Of a stretch of 64,000 bases of DNA, positions 35,778-46,585 are shown piece by piece. Source of the stretch: Karstenula rhodostoma CBS 690.94 (lineage: Eukaryota; Ascomycota; Dothideomycetes; Pleosporales; Didymosphaeriaceae). The notes beneath the pieces are model-generated. The model was not told where the DNA came from. It saw nothing but the letters and a program-made list of their open reading frames with translations, and did not search any database. Made by a program: the position numbers and the translations under genes. Location: the NCBI GenBank assembly GCA_010093485.1, contig MU001504.1, positions 255,769 through 319,768 on the forward strand. Reading direction: 5' to 3'. Positions within the stretch are counted from its first letter, which is position 1, and every line of letters begins with the position of its first letter.

Positions 35778-38351
35778 ATGGCTGAAGGAGACCTCTCCAA
35801 CGGTACAAACAGCAAGGACATGACTGTCGTCAACGGAATGAGTGGCAGTACCCTCCTTCAGTCTAATGACACGCGGAATCTCCTCGACATTGTCGACAAC
35901 CTTCGCTCTCAAGGCATTAGCAGATACATTGATCTTCCCGAGATCATTGTATGCGGCGAACAGTCATCTGGGAAAAGCTCAGTTCTGGAGGCAATCTCGG
36001 GGGTGACTTTTCCTAGCAAGGACAACCTTTGCACGAGGTTTGCGACTGAATTGATACTCAGACGCGGTCCGCCTTCGCCTATAAAGATACGCATTGTCCC
36101 AGGATCCAATGAGCAGCGTTCACAAGAGGAGAAAACAATATTGTCGGAATTCAAGCATGAGATCTCCGTCTCAGCAGAAGCTCTACAGCTGGATGAAGTC
36201 ATCGAGTCCGCAAAAGCGGCTATGGGTATCGATGACAGCAATAGAGTTTTTAGCTCGGACATCCTTCGGTTAGAGCTTTCTGGTCCGGAACAACCGCATC
36301 TTACCCTGGTGGACCTCCCGGGTCTATTCCAGGCTGGTAGTCGTACCCAGTCCGACGCGGATAGCGATACGGTCAAGTCTCTCGTCCTTTCGTACATGAG
36401 AAGCCCACGAAGCATCATCCTCGCGGTCGTTTCCGCGAAGAATGATTTCAACAACCAAGCCATCACCAAGTACTCGCGTGAAATCGATCCAAACCGTCTT
36501 CGAACGCTTGGATTGATTACCAAGCCTGACACTTTGGACAAAGGCTCAGACAGTGAACGATTTTATGTCGAGCTCGCGCAAAACAAGGAGGTCGATTTTC
36601 GGTTGGGATGGCATGTCCTGCGCAATAGAGATTATGCCACGAGGCAAACTACCTTACACGAGCGCAACCTGGAAGAGGAAAAGTTCTTCGCTTCCGGTAT
36701 ATGGACTTCCCTTCATCCCACCCAAGTAGGGGTACACTCCCTGAAGCCTAGACTCAGCAAGATACTCAAGGATCAGATCCTTGTTCAACTTCCAGAGGTT
36801 CTCGCACAGATACAGGCCGGCATCCAAGACTGCGATCATAGACTGGAGATCTTAGGCGCTCCTCGCACTACTCTGCAAGAGCAACAAAGATATCTCCTAC
36901 ACGTCAGTCAATCCTTCAGTAAGGTGGTCAAAGCCGCCACCGATGGTCTCTACTCCGATCCCTTCTTTGGGGACGCATCTACTGAAATCGGCTACCGAAG
37001 GCGCCTGAGAGCTGTCCTTCAAAACACCTTGACGGACTTTGCAGAGACGATGCGCAAGGAGGGACACACATACGCTATCATGGATGAGGGACTGGCAAAC
37101 TTTCCTAGACAAATCACCCGTAAAGCCTATGTGGCGAAGGTTAAGACCCTTCTGCAACGGAGCAGGGGGCCTGAACTACCTGGAACATTTAATCCACTCA
37201 TCATCGGGCAGCTCTTTCACGAACAGCGTAAACCTTGGACTAGCCTAGTTAATGCCGCTGTGGAAAAGGTCCTCCAGGCGGTTCACTTCGTTGTACGCTC
37301 GGTTTTGTCGCACCAATCCAACGCCGCCACGCTGGATTCCCTTTTGAACAACTTCATCTATCCTCGACTGGAACTTCTCACCAAAGAGTTACGCGGGAAA
37401 GTCAAAGAGCTCCTCAAGCCACACGACACAGGCCATCCTATCACGTACAACCACTACTTAACCGAGAACGTTCAAAAGGCCCAAGACAAACGTCGCGCTC
37501 GTGAGATCAAGAAATCCCTTGAGAGCTTCTTTGGTGGTGATTATACGTCTGAAGGGACTCATGTCATGCATATTGACGTCAACAATCTGATCCAGGTCCT
37601 TGTTACAAAGACCGAGGCAGACATGAACAGCTACGCAAGCTCAACTGCAACAGACTTCATGGAAGCATATTACAAGGTAAGCCTCCTGACCTCGTACCTA
37701 GGATTCTTGACTCACGTGAGCTAGGTTGCCTTGAAGAAGGTCATCGACGACTTCAGTGTGTTGGCCGTAGAGGCCTGTTTCATCGATAAACTTCCAAGCT
37801 TGTTTTGCCCAGAGGACGTGTTCGATCTCTCCAATGAGACAATCGCGATCCTAGCTGCCGAGGATGAAGAGTCCGCGGCCGAACGAGCTCGATGCAGCGA
37901 GAAGCTCAAGGTGTTAGAGAATGGTCTGAAGGAACTGAAAGGTGTACAAGGAATACCATCTGCTACGTATGGCGGTATGTCATCGTAGAGCACTTGTACG
38001 AAGCAGTTGCTAATTCCAATGAATCAAGACGGCATCACGGGAGACGATGAAAGTTCGAAGTGGCCTCCCGAAGTTGATTCAGGCGATGCAAGTCTAGAAC
38101 TGTCTACGGAAAACCTGTCCCTCAAAAATGGGTTCGAGTCTGAGAGAACTTCGTTTCCCATGGAAGTAGCGATAACTCCGGAGCCTTTTCCAACTAAGGA
38201 CCCCCTAATCCTTGAACCGGAACTAGAATCGAAACAAGCATTGTCTTGGAAAGGCAAAAAGAAGAAGGGTTATAAGGCGCCGGTTATGCGGGCGGCTCCG
38301 GCGCCGCCCCCATTCCCAGAGGAGGAGCCAGAATACAGGTATAAATACTAA
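35778..38351 (+). CDS. Dynamin-related GTPase with Lys-rich C-terminal tail
   Basis: Three exons (35778-37676, 37725-37974, 38029-38351) give 823 aa. The GTPase domain carries the P-loop GEQSSGKSS (60-68), switch I Thr in NLCTRFATEL, DLPG (178-181) and TKPD (247-250), all intact. A dynamin middle/stalk region follows. A GED-like helical segment spans the second exon (VALKKVIDDFSVLAVEACFIDKLP). The last exon adds about 110 mostly disordered residues ending in WKGKKKKGYKAPVMRAAPAPPPFPEEE. No PH domain is seen. This fits the Mx/Vps1-like fungal dynamin group rather than classical Dnm1 or Vps1. Such proteins self-assemble on membranes, but the exact target is unknown. A third-party alternative is a heterokaryon- or stress-related dynamin expanded in Pezizomycotina. 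Confidence 0.88.
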
Positions 38352-39077
38352 GTTATAGCGCGCATGAGAGCAGTTACAAAGACTAAGCAACCCTGGTTGT
38401 TGTTCGGTACAAAACAATCAATTCCAGAGAGCTTTTTTCAGACAGCACGAAAACACTTTTCTCTTATCAAACGCATCTTAACCACGGGTTTACATTAAAA
38501 ACATCAAGCCTGTACTACTAAATTTACGCGACCGCCCTCTCTCCCTCTTTTTTGTTTCTGATCCATTGGCCTCCCCCCAACCGCTACGTCCATCGACTCA
38601 GAATGAAGCACTGCCCTATCCGCCCTCCTGCGTCGATAACGAAGGGTATCATTTGGAAGATTCTGGTATGTACTTGTCATTTAGTAGCGATGATGGAGGG
38701 GTAGGATTGCAGGAGGAGAGGCTTAGAGACGAACCAGAACTTCCGAAGAGCCCCGCGAGGCTACCAAGTTGCAATGATTGAAAGATTTTAACTCAGCAAT
38801 ATACTACAAGCTAAAAATATTGTTCGAATGAGAAAAACGAGCGGCGAATATCGGATCGACTATTGCAGTGATTTAACTAAACGCAGTGCTGATTGTAGGT
38901 GTGGGAATGCTAATGCTGCATCAGTGACACGAAGAAGGTGAGAGCGACGGCCATGCCGAGGCAGAAGCATTCCTTAGACGACAGCATCGTGCCCTTGTGG
39001 AGGAACATAGCGAGATATGCTGATGAATCGGAGTACTTCTACCATATCCTTGGCCAAGCAGCCTCCCCGGGCAAAGG

Positions 39078-39085
39078 TATATAAA
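39078..39085 (+). promoter_or_regulatory. TATATAAA box
   Basis: This good TATA box lies about 130 bp upstream of the ATG at 39215 and is followed by a pyrimidine-rich leader, consistent with a core promoter for the short ORF there. Confidence 0.4.
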
Positions 39086-39214
39086 CCCACCTCGCGACCT
39101 GCAAGCTTCAGCATGAAGTGACGGCATGGCCTAGTTTACTACCAGCGTCAATACACTCAGCACATCTCCACATCCTCTCTCCCGAAGAAGTAAACCTAAG
39201 ATATCGTAGCAATA

Positions 39215-39349
39215 ATGCAGTTCACCACTGCTGTCATGGCTGCCCTCATGGCCCGTACTTCCCTCGCTACCATCAATTTCGGCAAAGCCCGCTACGACAA
39301 TGAAAGACGTCGGCATGCCCTCTATGCTGTGCGGTTCTTTGGGGGTTGA
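39215..39349 (+). pseudogene. Short ORF with signal-peptide-like start, possible secreted-protein relic
   Basis: ATG 39215 opens a 44-aa frame starting MQFTTAVMAALMA, which looks like the h-region of a fungal secretion signal. After about 20 residues the sequence loses secreted-protein character and stops. It sits downstream of a TATA box and a pyrimidine-rich leader. This could be the decayed first exon of a small secreted protein, or the gene may continue through an intron I cannot place. No cysteines follow the signal. Confidence 0.3.
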
Positions 39350-40773
39350 CCAACCGATGGACGGCAGGAGTCAACTTTAAACCATCAAGCTTGTTGGTGG
39401 CATGCATGCCCAGGTGAGGATGCATGCACTTGCTGTAGGTGGTGATGGTTTCCTCGTAGCACGGATGACGTAAGCTGGAGAGGTCCGATCGCGGTTGCCA
39501 AACCTCCATCCTCTCTTCTCGCAACACTCACCCTTCACGCATTGCACCACCTCTCGCATTGTCCACTCTTCAACTCTACATGACGAGCACTCTTCCGCAT
39601 CTGCCGCGGCCACCGATGTTGCAGAGCATCGGCAGCTGGAGTCTGCGATGAAGCACCGTCTTGCTCGGCCACCAGTCTGCCAATGCCCGGTGGGAGGCAG
39701 CTCAAGAACAACTCAAGAAACCAAGCCACGATTGAATCATGGCGACGATGAAAAGGAGTGGCGTCCCGTGGCACCCCGAGGCGCAACGAACTATTCTCCA
39801 CCGTGAGATGAAACGATAGAGCCGTTACGGAAGGTCGCCCATGGCTCATCGCCCATGGCTCATCGCCGGACGATGGGACACCACGGCGCACGATCCTGTG
39901 TGCGAACCTCACCGCCAATTAAAAACATCCCACCGCTAAGGACTCGACCGGGATGCCCCTGAGCACAGATACTGTTCTCGTGTCTGTTCCTGCAGCAGCG
40001 TTCGAATTCCCCGACCTTGGGCGCAGCGAGTCGGTACCTGCATTCGTTAGCCTGCGAACCACTCGCGTTACTGGCGCCTGGCGAGCATCACGGGGACTAT
40101 CCGAAGACGTTCATTTCACGTCTTGATTCCCTGGATACGAGAGGGTGCCGTGAGATGACCATAGAATCTCGGCTGGGAGATTTAGTGCCGAGGACCCCAA
40201 GCTCCCAATTTGCCCCGCCATGAGGCCCCCATCACAGGGCTATTCCTATCGATCGCAGGCCAGTCACTTGCTCTGCGAATTGTGACGCTGTTGTGCGGTG
40301 CTGTGCAGCTTTCGGGCTTGTCAGGGGAGCTGCGGCTAACGACAATAGCGCCGCCTAACCGTATCCATCAACGTCTAGGCTAAACTGAGCATGGCCCTAG
40401 TCTTCTTGCCCCGGACTGCTCATTTCACAATGCACCCGACATGCTCATCTCGACCTTATTCGAGCACGGCTTAGGCTACTTGTGGCAATGCGTTTACTGT
40501 GGCTAATTTACCGCTCCAAGGACCCCTAATCGCTGCCATAGCGCTACTCGACCGATGCGCTATCAAAAGGAACCCGCCTGCCCTCGTTGCGCTCCTTTGC
40601 ACAAGGCTTCTGTACGTCGACAGCCTCGCACGCCCCAAACCTCCCGGCCTTTGTGCCACAGTCATTCGTTTCGCGTTACGCTCTCTTACTCTAATAATCG
40701 ACACTCGCTCATCTACTTGTAACAAATCATCACTGCACCGGCAACCTAAATCACCACCAAGTAAACAGACAAG

Positions 40774-42768
40774 ATGAAGGGCGCAATTGTTGCAGCACTC
40801 GTTGGATCTGCGGTCGCAGCATCGCACAAGGCCCATTCCGGTTTCCACCTTCGTCGCAGTGGTGGCTACCCCGTGGAGGAGGGCGTCTGCAAGACGGTGA
40901 CCGCCACCGTTTACGTGACCGCCAGCCCGAGTATGTGGAACATGTACGGAGAAGTAACGTCATTCTAACTTCTGACAGGCCCATCGGCCCCCGCGTACAC
41001 GTCCGATGTGGTCGTCGTCCCGTCTCCTGCCCCGGAGACCTCTACTTCTTGCACTGAGGAGGAGCACCCTTCGTCGGCTGCTTACACGCCGGCGCCTCTG
41101 CCCTCGACCTCCGAGAAGCCTGTAGTACCGGCTCCTGTACCCTCGACCTCCGAGAAGCCCGTAGTACCGGCTCCTGTGCCCTCGACCTCCGAGAAGCCCG
41201 TAGTGCCGGCTCCTGCCCCGGAGACCTCTACTTCTTGCACTGAGGAGGAGCACCCTTCCTCAGCTGCTTACAAGCCGGCGCCTCTGCCCTCGACCTCGGA
41301 GAAGCCCGTAGTGCCGGCTCCTGTGCCCTCGACCTCGGAGAAGCCNNNNNNNNNNNNNNNNNNNNNNNNNNNNNNNNNNNNNNNNNNNNNNNNNNNNNNN
41401 NNNNNNNNNNNNNNNNNNNNNNNNNNNNNNNNNNNNNNNNNNNNNNNNNNNNNNNNNNNNNNNNNNNNNNNNNNNNNNNNNNNNNNNNNNNNNNNNNNNN
41501 NNNNNNNNNNNNNNNNNNNNGTGCCGGCTCCTGCCCCGGAGACCTCTACTTCTTGCACTGAGGAGGAGCACCCTTCCTCAGCTGCTTACACGCCGGCGCC
41601 TCTGCCCTCGACCTCTGAGAAGCCCGTAGTGCCGGCTCCTGTACCCTCGACCTCCGAGAAGCCCGTAGTACCGTCTTCCGCCTACGTCCCTGCGGCACCA
41701 TCATCTCCTGCCGCCTCCATCCCCGTGGCACCGTCATCTCCTGCCGCCTCCGTCCCTGTGGCACCGTCATCTCCTGCCGCCTCCGTTCCTGTGGCACCAT
41801 CTTCTTCTCCGGCCCCTTACATTCCGGCTAAGCCCTCTAGCTCCCACGTTGCTCCCCCGGCGAAGCCCTCCAGCTACCACGCTGCTCCCCCGGCATCCAC
41901 GTCTCAGGCTGCCCCCAAGCCCAAGCCCAGCGCCCCCTCGTACGGCACTGGTTCCTGGAACAAGCCCAATGGCAAGAAGTGGGCCATTACCTACACCCCC
42001 TACACCAAGGGCGGTGACTGCAAGCCAGAGCTGGAGGTTCAGACCGATATTGCTAAGATCGCTGATCTCGGCTACGTTGCCATCCGTGTCTACAGCACCG
42101 ACTGCGGTGTCTTCGAGAACGTCATCCCCGCTACCCTGAAGTATGGCATACAGGTCATCTACGGCATCTTCCTCGATGCTGCCACTGCACCCGGCTCCGA
42201 TGGCGCCAACGAGCAGCTCCAGGACATCATTGACAACGCCCCCAAGGACACTGCCTCCATGCTGATCGTTGGTAACGAATACATCTCCGGCCACGGCGGT
42301 GATGCTGGTTCCCTCGCCTCCTACGTCGCCGCGGTCAAGACCAAGTGGGTTGCTGCCGGCTTCACCGCCCCCGTCACCACCACCGAGACCGTCGCCGCGT
42401 GGGAGCAGTACGGCAGCGCGCTCTGCGACGTCATCGACATCTTCGCCGCCCAGGTCCAGCCGTACTTTGACGGCGGCAAGACAGCTTCCGAGGCCGGTGA
42501 CTTCGCCATCTCGCAGCTCGAGCAGGCCGCCAAGATCTGCCCCGAGGCCGCTGCCAAGGGCAAGTTCATCTCCGAGATTGGCTGGCCCGCGGGCGGCTCC
42601 CCCAACGGCGCTGCCGTCCCCGGCAAGGCCGAGCAGAAGGAGGCCATGCAGAGCATCATCGAAAAGGTCGGCGACCACGCGTGCATCTTCTCCTACCAGA
42701 ACGACAACTGGAAGAACCCCGGCGCGTACAACGTCGAGCAGTACTTTGGCTGTGCCGACAACTTGTAA
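40774..42768 (+). CDS. btgE: Cell-wall GH17 beta-1,3-glucosidase/glucanase, BtgE-like
   Basis: Two exons (40774-40930, 40979-42768) give 648 aa, counting 59 codons hidden by an assembly gap. Residues 1-16 (MKGAIVAALVGSAVAA) form a signal peptide. A Ser/Thr/Pro-rich linker follows, built largely from tandem PVVPAPVPSTSEK units and longer copies containing TSTSCTEEEHPSSAAY, then PSSPAAS repeats. The GH17 domain starts near residue 385 (KKWAITYTPYT). The acid/base Glu is seen in VGNEYISG (about 486) and the nucleophile Glu in SEIGWP (about 585). Aspergillus BtgE proteins share this layout and act on beta-1,3-glucan in the wall. No GPI signal is seen at the C-terminus (ends GCADNL). Codon use is strongly biased to C-ending codons, suggesting high expression. 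Confidence 0.92.
41085..41675 (+). repeat. 39-bp coding tandem repeat with longer higher-order unit
   Basis: A 39-bp unit encoding PVVPAPVPSTSEK is repeated, alternating with a longer unit that carries ETSTSCTEEEHPSSAAY. Copies are nearly identical at the DNA level, indicating recent expansion or homogenisation. The unit number is not fixed because of the gap inside. Confidence 0.9.
41346..41520. other. Assembly gap of 175 N inside the repeat
   Basis: 175 unknown bases fall in the middle of the tandem repeat. With the two flanking bases they make a multiple of three, so the reading frame is kept across the gap. Confidence 0.99.
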
Positions 42769-43268
42769 GCGCCTCGTTGCCCGGCTCAACCCAACGGGCA
42801 CAGGCTTCTTACGGCGGCGGTGCTCGACCCGCCTCCGGTCCTTCGAATCAATCGTTTTACGTGTCTACGCTTTGCATTGTTCGCGCGTGTGTGGTGACGT
42901 TACCTACTATCTCTAGTGTTTAATTTCCTCGCTCATTTTTCGTGTCATATAGTCACGCCCCCGTCTGTATCATAGCATCCCTGTATGTAGCAAATGACAA
43001 GTCTCGAATTCGACCTTGCACGGGCGTGCTGTTTCGGCGCAATTTGCGTGAAAAGTCATTTTACGTGAGATGAGATGGCGCGATGGATTGATTGCGCGGA
43101 GGTGGGTCGGCACGGCTCGGATATGAGGTTGGACCGATCCGGGTATAGCGGGTTCTATGTACTGTACCTCACAACATCCTTCATCCTTCGTTGGTATTCC
43201 CGGGGGGGAACTTCCCCGCGGGAAGGAGTGAAGGATTGTTTGTTTTTTTGGGTAGTATTGTAGGATAC

Positions 43269-43566
43269 CTACATCACGGGTTGCGTGCGAGAGGGGCGAC
43301 ATATCAGAGCATGGGCCAGGCGGAACTCTTGAGCATTTTGAGCATCGTTGGGGGAGATGAAGGCGTTGTAGACAGGGTGGGTGAGAAGTGTCTGTAGGCG
43401 TGAATTTGGTTGTAGATGTGGTGGTGGGGGGAGATGAGGTAGTAGTTGATTGACAAGCTGGTAGAACTCTGCTCCTGAAATGGAAACGTGATTGTAGGGC
43501 TTCACCCCGGGACTGTACTCACCACCGACGACTGCTTGTATACCTACTAGCGGGTAGTTTCCTTCC
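43269..43566 (-). CDS. Probable 3' part of an unrecognised gene
   Basis: A 48-nt intron candidate (complement 43475-43522; donor GTGAGT, acceptor TTTCAG) joins two open segments into a protein-like sequence (EGNYPLVGIQAVVG, then GAEFYQLVNQLLPHL, then a Pro-rich linker and DAQNAQEFRLAHALI) ending at 43269. A possible start is ATG 44165, which opens a 62-aa frame beginning MSSKKRIHQRERQLLEVN, but I could not place the connecting exons. The domain is not recognised. It could also be chance, since the intron is a multiple of three and the frame is open without it. Confidence 0.33.
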
Positions 43567-44475
43567 CTGCCATCAATACCGCATGACGCCTTCGGCGGCA
43601 GTAGCACCTGCCTTTTACACGGTACGGTGACAGACAACTCCAGCGGCTGTCTGTTGCTGATTAGGGCCCTGGACTACGTGGTTCGCGAGCATGCGATCAG
43701 CCCCTCGCTCGAGGGAGAAGAAAAGCCGAGAGCGTGTGACATCACTACGCTGCGTCGTGCGGTTTGTCATCTTCATGGTGGCGGGGGACTACATCGGAAG
43801 TTTGGATACTGTACTCCCTCGCTTCTGGGATTGGTTGATGCCGTCATCTCGAGGAGATACTGCTGCAGAGGGGTAGTGTGGCTTGTTTGTAGATATTGTG
43901 AGGTTAGATTCCAGCAGAGGTACGAATATAATGCAAAGAGCGCAAAAGGATTGACATTATGACTGCTACGGCGTCATTATCTAATGTGTGATTGAACGGA
44001 GGGCGGTGATATTGCTTGAGCAGTATGTGTATGTAGACGTGGTATGGAAGGTGGATCTGGACATAGGATTTCCGGCAGGGGAGTGTCATCGGGTTGAGTT
44101 GGCGGAGGCGCGTTGACTTCTAGCAATTGTCGTTCTCGTTGGTGTATTCGTTTCTTACTTGACATGAACTTTTCTATCGGTTACCGCGTTTAGGATGTTT
44201 ATTTCTGGTTAGGGTTAAGTTTTGCATCCTGAATGGGGCATCACCGTCGTTTGCTTGACCGAAAAAAATTGCTCGTTACACGCAACACGCCGAAGCAATC
44301 ACCAAGCCCATACGCAATCTATCGGTTGTTCATGAATTCTGTCTTACCAGCAACGCTTCAAATTTCCCCTGCCTCCACTGTAAAGTCCGCCCCGTCGGCA
44401 GCTCCACCCGCGACAACCCCCCACCCACAACTCCGTCCAAGAGCTACCAAAAAGAAGCTCTACACACACCACACC

Positions 44476-45082
44476 ATGTCCGACCCCCCAACAACCCCAA
44501 CAACCCCACCAACCCCATCCCCCGCCCAACTCTGCACCCACCTAAGCTCACACTCACTCCTGTATCTACTTCAACCTCAAGCGCATCAGCGACTCCCTCA
44601 GCCCCCGCGACTGGCCCACCTACCAGCGCCTTAGTCTTAGTATCCTCCACCGGGACGACGCCGCCACACCCTCCCGCAAACGCCTCCTCGCCCTGATCCC
44701 AGCCGAGCAAGACACCGAGCTCACGTCCGCGCAACTCGATACGCTGCTCAGCCACAGCGAGCTGGCGAGGCTGCTTCCGGAGAACCCGCACACGTGGCAG
44801 GGAGCCGAGGTGTATTATCATCCGGGGAGGTGGCTGCCGTTTGCAGTGATTGATTTGGAGGCGTTTTGGAGGGATGTTAGGGTTAGGGGGAGTATGGAGG
44901 GGAAGAGGGGGGAGTGGGATGGGATGTATTTGGAGACTGTAAAGCTGGCGGTGATATATTTTTTGGAGAATTGGGGGAAGTTTGTTTTGTATGTGGCGGC
45001 GTTGGAGAGCGTGGGTAGAGCGAGGGAGGGTGGAGGTGAAGCACAGGAGGGCGGAGGTGAAGCGAGGGAGGAAGGATCATGA
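44476..45082 (+). pseudogene. Unrecognised ORF with an apparent +1 frameshift
   Basis: From ATG 44476 the frame is open to a TGA near 44634, with the start MSDPPTTPTTPPTP then AQLCTHLSSHSLL. From about 44546 a second frame, shifted by one base, is open to 45082 and looks clearly like protein (YFNLKRISDSLSPRDWPTYQ, then LARLLPENPHTWQGAEVYYHPGRWLPFAVIDLEAFW, then YLETVKLAVIYFLENWGKF). Removing one base near 44563 would join them. A GTATCT donor at 44562 with acceptors at 44601, 44634 or 44640 would also restore frame but would delete the best-looking segment. The product ends in a Gly/Glu repeat. The choice between sequencing error, real frameshift and a short intron is open. Confidence 0.45.
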
Positions 45083-45686
45083 AGGACGATAGGCGATTTC
45101 TTCTTGATGTTCGTGGGTAAGACTTGGTACCAGGTAGATTGACGTTATGGGAAACCACGGGGAAGACCTACTAGGCTGCATCCAGTCCGAAAATGAAAGT
45201 AGTCACACTCCTGTGGCATACTCACACTCACGCCTTTTTGAGTGTGGGATGCCACTCCCCCGCCGCGGCATTGGTTTCGTTTTCTGGGATAGATCGCACA
45301 GTTCGTAGGTACCTAAGTTGTGATAGTCAGGCATCTCTGTGAGAAAAGCAGAGCTCTTTTACATGGTCTCATGTGAGTTTGCATCCCCCCCTCTGCTGGT
45401 AGATGGTGCACTTGGAGACGATTAATGAACTTGGAATGTGTTAGACGCTTGATCGCTCTTTCGACACCAAGTGTGGAGCAAGTGCGTAGCCGTTCTGATT
45501 CATATAGAAGACCCGGTGAATATACGTCTTTTGATGCAATCACCAGTGCAGACCGTCCATGTACCATATCTCCTTTCAACCCACCGTCCTTGCCTTGCAT
45601 ATCCGAGACACGCCCGGAAAAAGAGAACCCACATCCAGAGATCTGCATGTCAGCAGAATGGCTGCTCGATAACCGATTCCGTCCCA

Positions 45687-46585
45687 TCAATTCGAATCCA
45701 CCTCCGACTGATCGCGGTTCAAGGTGTCAGCCATGAGCCTTGGAAGCACAAGCTTGACGTCCTCGGCCCCACCAAGCAACATCTCCCGCACATCTGCAAG
45801 CACAGGCCAGGATGGTGCTGAAGGAGAGAAGATACGGAGCCAGTAGTACGGGTATCCAAGGATTGCGTCGTCCAGCTTAACTGACTGAAGGTTAGGAAAC
45901 AACTCCGAAAGCTGCTTGCTGTAGAAAATATGCTTGTTCCAGTCCTTAGCTCGGCGACGTCGGTTCATCTTGAAAGTTAGCACCTCGCTGCAGAGTTCGA
46001 TATGGTATACAGCGTGGCGCTGGCCCTCGCGAAGGGCGGCGGCAATTCGATTCATGTGACCATCGTCAAGTGGAAAGTGGAAAGTGTTTTGGGAATAAAA
46101 GATCAATGCTGATTCGTTATAAATCTGGCGACACACACGGAGGATGCTGAGGTGTGACGTATGGATCCGACACTTGCCGTTGACGATGACACACGCTGGT
46201 CGACACTGTCGGACGCGTGCGAGGGGGCTGCTGCGGAGCACCTTCCTATAGACCTGAATAGACTTCTCGTCGACGAGAACGTACTCAAAGATCTTGATGC
46301 GAATCTCGGCTGGAAGTCGGAGCAGGGGCGACTCTAACGAGTTGATCTGGGTACTGGTGGGAAGATGCATTAGTGATATTGATTTTGTCAGGGCTTCCAG
46401 GGATATGTAGAGCGGGTTACTTACGCATATTCGAGGCGCATCGAGCTTTCACTTCGTGACAGCAGGCCGCGCTGTAGGCTGATTGTCTGCTTCTCCTTCT
46501 TTCGCTTGGACTGCTGTGACTGCTTGGGAGTGCCATTGGTCGGACGAGCCGGCTTCGGGTGAGGGCGCAGATTGTACGGGGCCAT
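45687..46585 (-). CDS. DUF7730-like / F-box-like fungal protein
   Basis: Two exons (complement of 46425-46585 and 45687-46353) give 275 aa. The 71-nt intron (GTAAGT donor, CACCAG acceptor) joins RLEYA to TQINSLESPLLRLPAEIRIKIFEYV. The N-terminus is short and basic (MAPYNLRPHPKPARP, KRKKEKQ). The LLRLPAEIRIKIFEYVL segment near residue 65, followed by LSILRVCRQIYNESALIFYSQNTFHF, is typical of the abundant fungal proteins with an F-box-like N-terminus (DUF7730 or '2EXR' type). Their function is largely unknown; F-box resemblance suggests protein interaction. The second exon contains its own ATG within the intron, so a shorter unspliced product is possible. Confidence 0.75.

Larger units (their letters stand above)
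38352..40773. other. 2.4-kb intergenic region with one possible gene relic
   Basis: Apart from the short secreted-type ORF at 39215-39349 and its TATA box, nothing gene-like is visible. A short direct duplication (GCCCATGGCTCATC) lies near 39838-39863. Confidence 0.5.
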
